Shown here one piece after another: positions 62,447 to 64,000 of a stretch of 64,000 nt of DNA. Below the pieces are notes generated by a model, which was not told the origin of the DNA, did no database searches, and worked only from the letters and a program-made list of their open reading frames with translations. Source of the DNA: Streptomyces inusitatus. GTDB lineage: Bacteria > Actinomycetota > Actinomycetes > Streptomycetales > Streptomycetaceae. A program made the translations under genes and the position numbers. Location: assembly GCF_014651115.1 (NCBI RefSeq), contig NZ_BMWG01000001.1, positions 740,840 to 804,839 of the forward strand, in the 5' to 3' direction. Position 1 is the stretch's first letter, and each line of letters starts with the position of its first letter.

Positions 62447-64000
62447 CTAGTTCGTACCGATCTTGGCGAGCAGATCCACGATGCGGGACTGCACCTCGCC
62501 GCTGGTGGAGCGCTCCGCGAGGAAGAGCACGGTCTCGCCCGAGGAGAGCCGGGGCAGCTCGGCCCGGTTGAGCCCGGCCGAGGTGTAGACCACCAGCGGG
62601 GTGCGGTTGAGCCGTCCGTTGGCCCGCAGCCAGTCGATGATCCCGGCCCGGCGGCGGCGTACCTGCATCAGGTCCATCACCACCAGGTTCGGCCGCGTCT
62701 GCGCCGCGAGCGTCACCGCGTCGGTGTCCGCGCCCGCCCGCGCGACCTGCATGCCGCGCCGCTCCAGGGTCTCGGTGAGCGCGAGCGCGATCTCCTCGTG
62801 CTCCTCGATCAGCAGCACCCGGGGCGGATGCTGCTCGCTGTCGCGCGGGGCCAGCGCCTTGAGCAGGATCGCCGGATCCGCGCCGTACGCGGCCTCCCGG
62901 GTCGCCTGCCCGAGACCGGCCGTGACCAGTACGGGGACCTCGGCCGCCACGGCGGCCTGACGGAGCGACTGAAGCGCGGTCCTGGTGATGGGGCCGGTCA
63001 GCGGGTCGACGAAGAGCGCGGCGGGGAACGCGGCGATCTGGGCGTCGACCTCCTCGCGGGAGTGCACCACGACCGGCCGGTAGCCGCGATCGCTCAGCGC
63101 CTGCTGGGTGGAGACATCGGGCGCGGGCCAGACCAGCAGCCTGCGCGGATTGTCCAGCGGCTCCGGGGGCAGCTCGTCGTCCACCGGCTGCGGCTGCGGC
63201 CGGTTGGCCACCTCCACCGCGCCGCCGGGGCCGTCGAGCGGCTGGGGGCCCTCGGCGCCCTCGTCGGGCGCGCCTATCGCGTACGCCCGTCCCTCGGCCC
63301 GCTCGCCGGGCGGCCGGGGGGCGGTGCCGCCGGGCCCGGTTCCCGGCTGGCCCTGCGGATGCGGACGGGCGGACGGCTCCGCGCCGCCGCGCTCGATGCC
63401 GATGTCGGGGGGCGTGGCCAGCCTGCGCCGGCGGCCGGAGCCGAGCGAGCCCTGCTGGGCCTGCTGCTGCCCCTGCCCCTGCTGCTTGTCGGTGACCTGC
63501 TGGGCGAAGGGCACGCCCTGCCCGAGCGTCCGCACGCTGAAGGCCCGCCCGTGCGAGGCATCGGCCGGAAGCGGAGCCTCCGCCGGAAGCGGCTGGGCGA
63601 GGGTGTGCGGTCCGGCGGTCTCCGGACCGGCCACGGGCGGTTCGAGCGGCGGCAGCGGCAGCGAGACGGAACCGGTGCTCGGCCCCGAGACCGAGTCACG
63701 CGAAGCGGTGTGGCCCCCGGCGGGATCGTCGGCGGGTACGGGGACGGGCCCGGCCGTCCCGGTCTCCTGCGGCTCGCCGGGGTGGGCCCGGCGGCGGCCG
63801 GTCGGCGTGGAGTGGTCCGTGAACTCCACGGCCGGTGCCGGTGCCGGTGCCGGTGCGGGTGCGGGTGCGGGTGTCGTCGGCCGGTCGGCCTCGGCGGGCG
63901 GCAGCGCGAACGCGCTCCGTCCGGTCTCGGGTTCTTCCGGTGCGGGTGCGGGCGCGGGCGCGGGGGCCAGCGCGCGGCGGGCGCGCCGCCCGGCGGCCTC
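62447..64000 (-). CDS. C-terminal part of a large protein with two receiver-like domains (cut by window end)
   Basis: The frame is open from base 64000 to the stop at 62447-62449 and continues beyond the window; 517 residues are visible. The first ~280 are Pro/Ala-rich and disordered (APAPAP runs coded by CCGGCA repeats). Two receiver-like folds follow: RRLLVWPAPDVSTQQALSDR, then PRVLLIEEHEEIALALTETL with VVMDLMQVRRR holding a likely phospho-acceptor aspartate. The layout fits the C-terminus of a hybrid sensor histidine kinase, whose kinase part would lie outside. GTG 63829 is not the real start. Confidence 0.75.
   Translation of the reverse strand, partial: EAAGRRARRALAPAPAPAPAPEEPETGRSAFALPPAEADRPTTPAPAPAPAPAPAPAVEFTDHSTPTGRRRAHPGEPQETGTAGPVPVPADDPAGGHTASRDSVSGPSTGSVSLPLPPLEPPVAGPETAGPHTLAQPLPAEAPLPADASHGRAFSVRTLGQGVPFAQQVTDKQQGQGQQQAQQGSLGSGRRRRLATPPDIGIERGGAEPSARPHPQGQPGTGPGGTAPRPPGERAEGRAYAIGAPDEGAEGPQPLDGPGGAVEVANRPQPQPVDDELPPEPLDNPRRLLVWPAPDVSTQQALSDRGYRPVVVHSREEVDAQIAAFPAALFVDPLTGPITRTALQSLRQAAVAAEVPVLVTAGLGQATREAAYGADPAILLKALAPRDSEQHPPRVLLIEEHEEIALALTETLERRGMQVARAGADTDAVTLAAQTRPNLVVMDLMQVRRRRAGIIDWLRANGRLNRTPLVVYTSAGLNRAELPRLSSGETVLFLAERSTSGEVQSRIVDLLAKIGTN

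Overview
The window is very GC-rich and almost fully packed with genes. The start codons, Shine-Dalgarno (SD) sites, gene content and gene order are those of a Streptomyces (or close relative) chromosome. From memory, the gene order (thiC, hisC-like, cydABCD, serS, pheA, dtpA copper operon, pepP, htrA-like, ECF sigma, acyl-CoA ligase) matches the conserved core arm near oriC of S. coelicolor. Three clusters of DnaA-box-like sites and one perfect parS palindrome also fit a position near the origin. No database search was possible.

Layout. 0-4 kb: the 3' end of thiC, a membrane protein, a metallophosphatase and a LacI regulator. 4.2-12 kb: a HisC-type aminotransferase, then the cytochrome bd operon cydA-cydB-cydCD behind a perfect Rex operator. 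12-19 kb: a GAF histidine kinase, a HAD phosphatase, an LLM flavin oxidoreductase, a MerR regulator, and an unusual alpha/beta-hydrolase/SDR fusion. 19-23.5 kb: a four-gene ABC exporter operon and an F420-reductase-like protein. 23.5-27.2 kb: HAD phosphatase, serS, a DnaA-box-rich gap, pheA. 27.3-33.6 kb: an extracytoplasmic copper-handling operon (YcnI, Sco, PCuAC, CopC-CopD, DyP peroxidase). 33.8-44.4 kb: two RsbW-like kinases, a PP2C phosphatase, pepP, a prim-pol-like protein, a SEC-C protein, a glycerophosphodiesterase and an HtrA-like protease, ending at tRNA-Ser(UGA).

44.5-51.3 kb, just after tRNA-Ser, is an accessory island with lower GC and signs of decay: an integrase fragment, an ABC-ATPase fragment and orphan small genes. 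Inside it lies the most interesting locus, a candidate peptide natural-product (RiPP) cluster. On the minus strand it has two small Cys-containing proteins, a radical SAM/SPASM enzyme, a 54-residue precursor-like peptide translationally coupled to that enzyme (ATGA overlap), and a GNAT acyltransferase. Divergent from it are an XRE-TPR regulator carrying a TTA (bldA) codon and a small protein made of two repeats. I do not recognise the precursor family.

51.6-64 kb returns to core-like genes: a GNAT, a ribbon-helix-helix protein with a repeat-rich operator region, a DUF4097 protein with a DrrAB-like ABC exporter, a MaoC/DUF35/MaoC fusion with an Ltp2-like thiolase (predicted acyl-CoA side-chain cleavage), a DUF1906 protein, a SigE-family sigma factor, an acyl-CoA synthetase, and the C-terminal part of a large receiver-domain protein cut by the window end.
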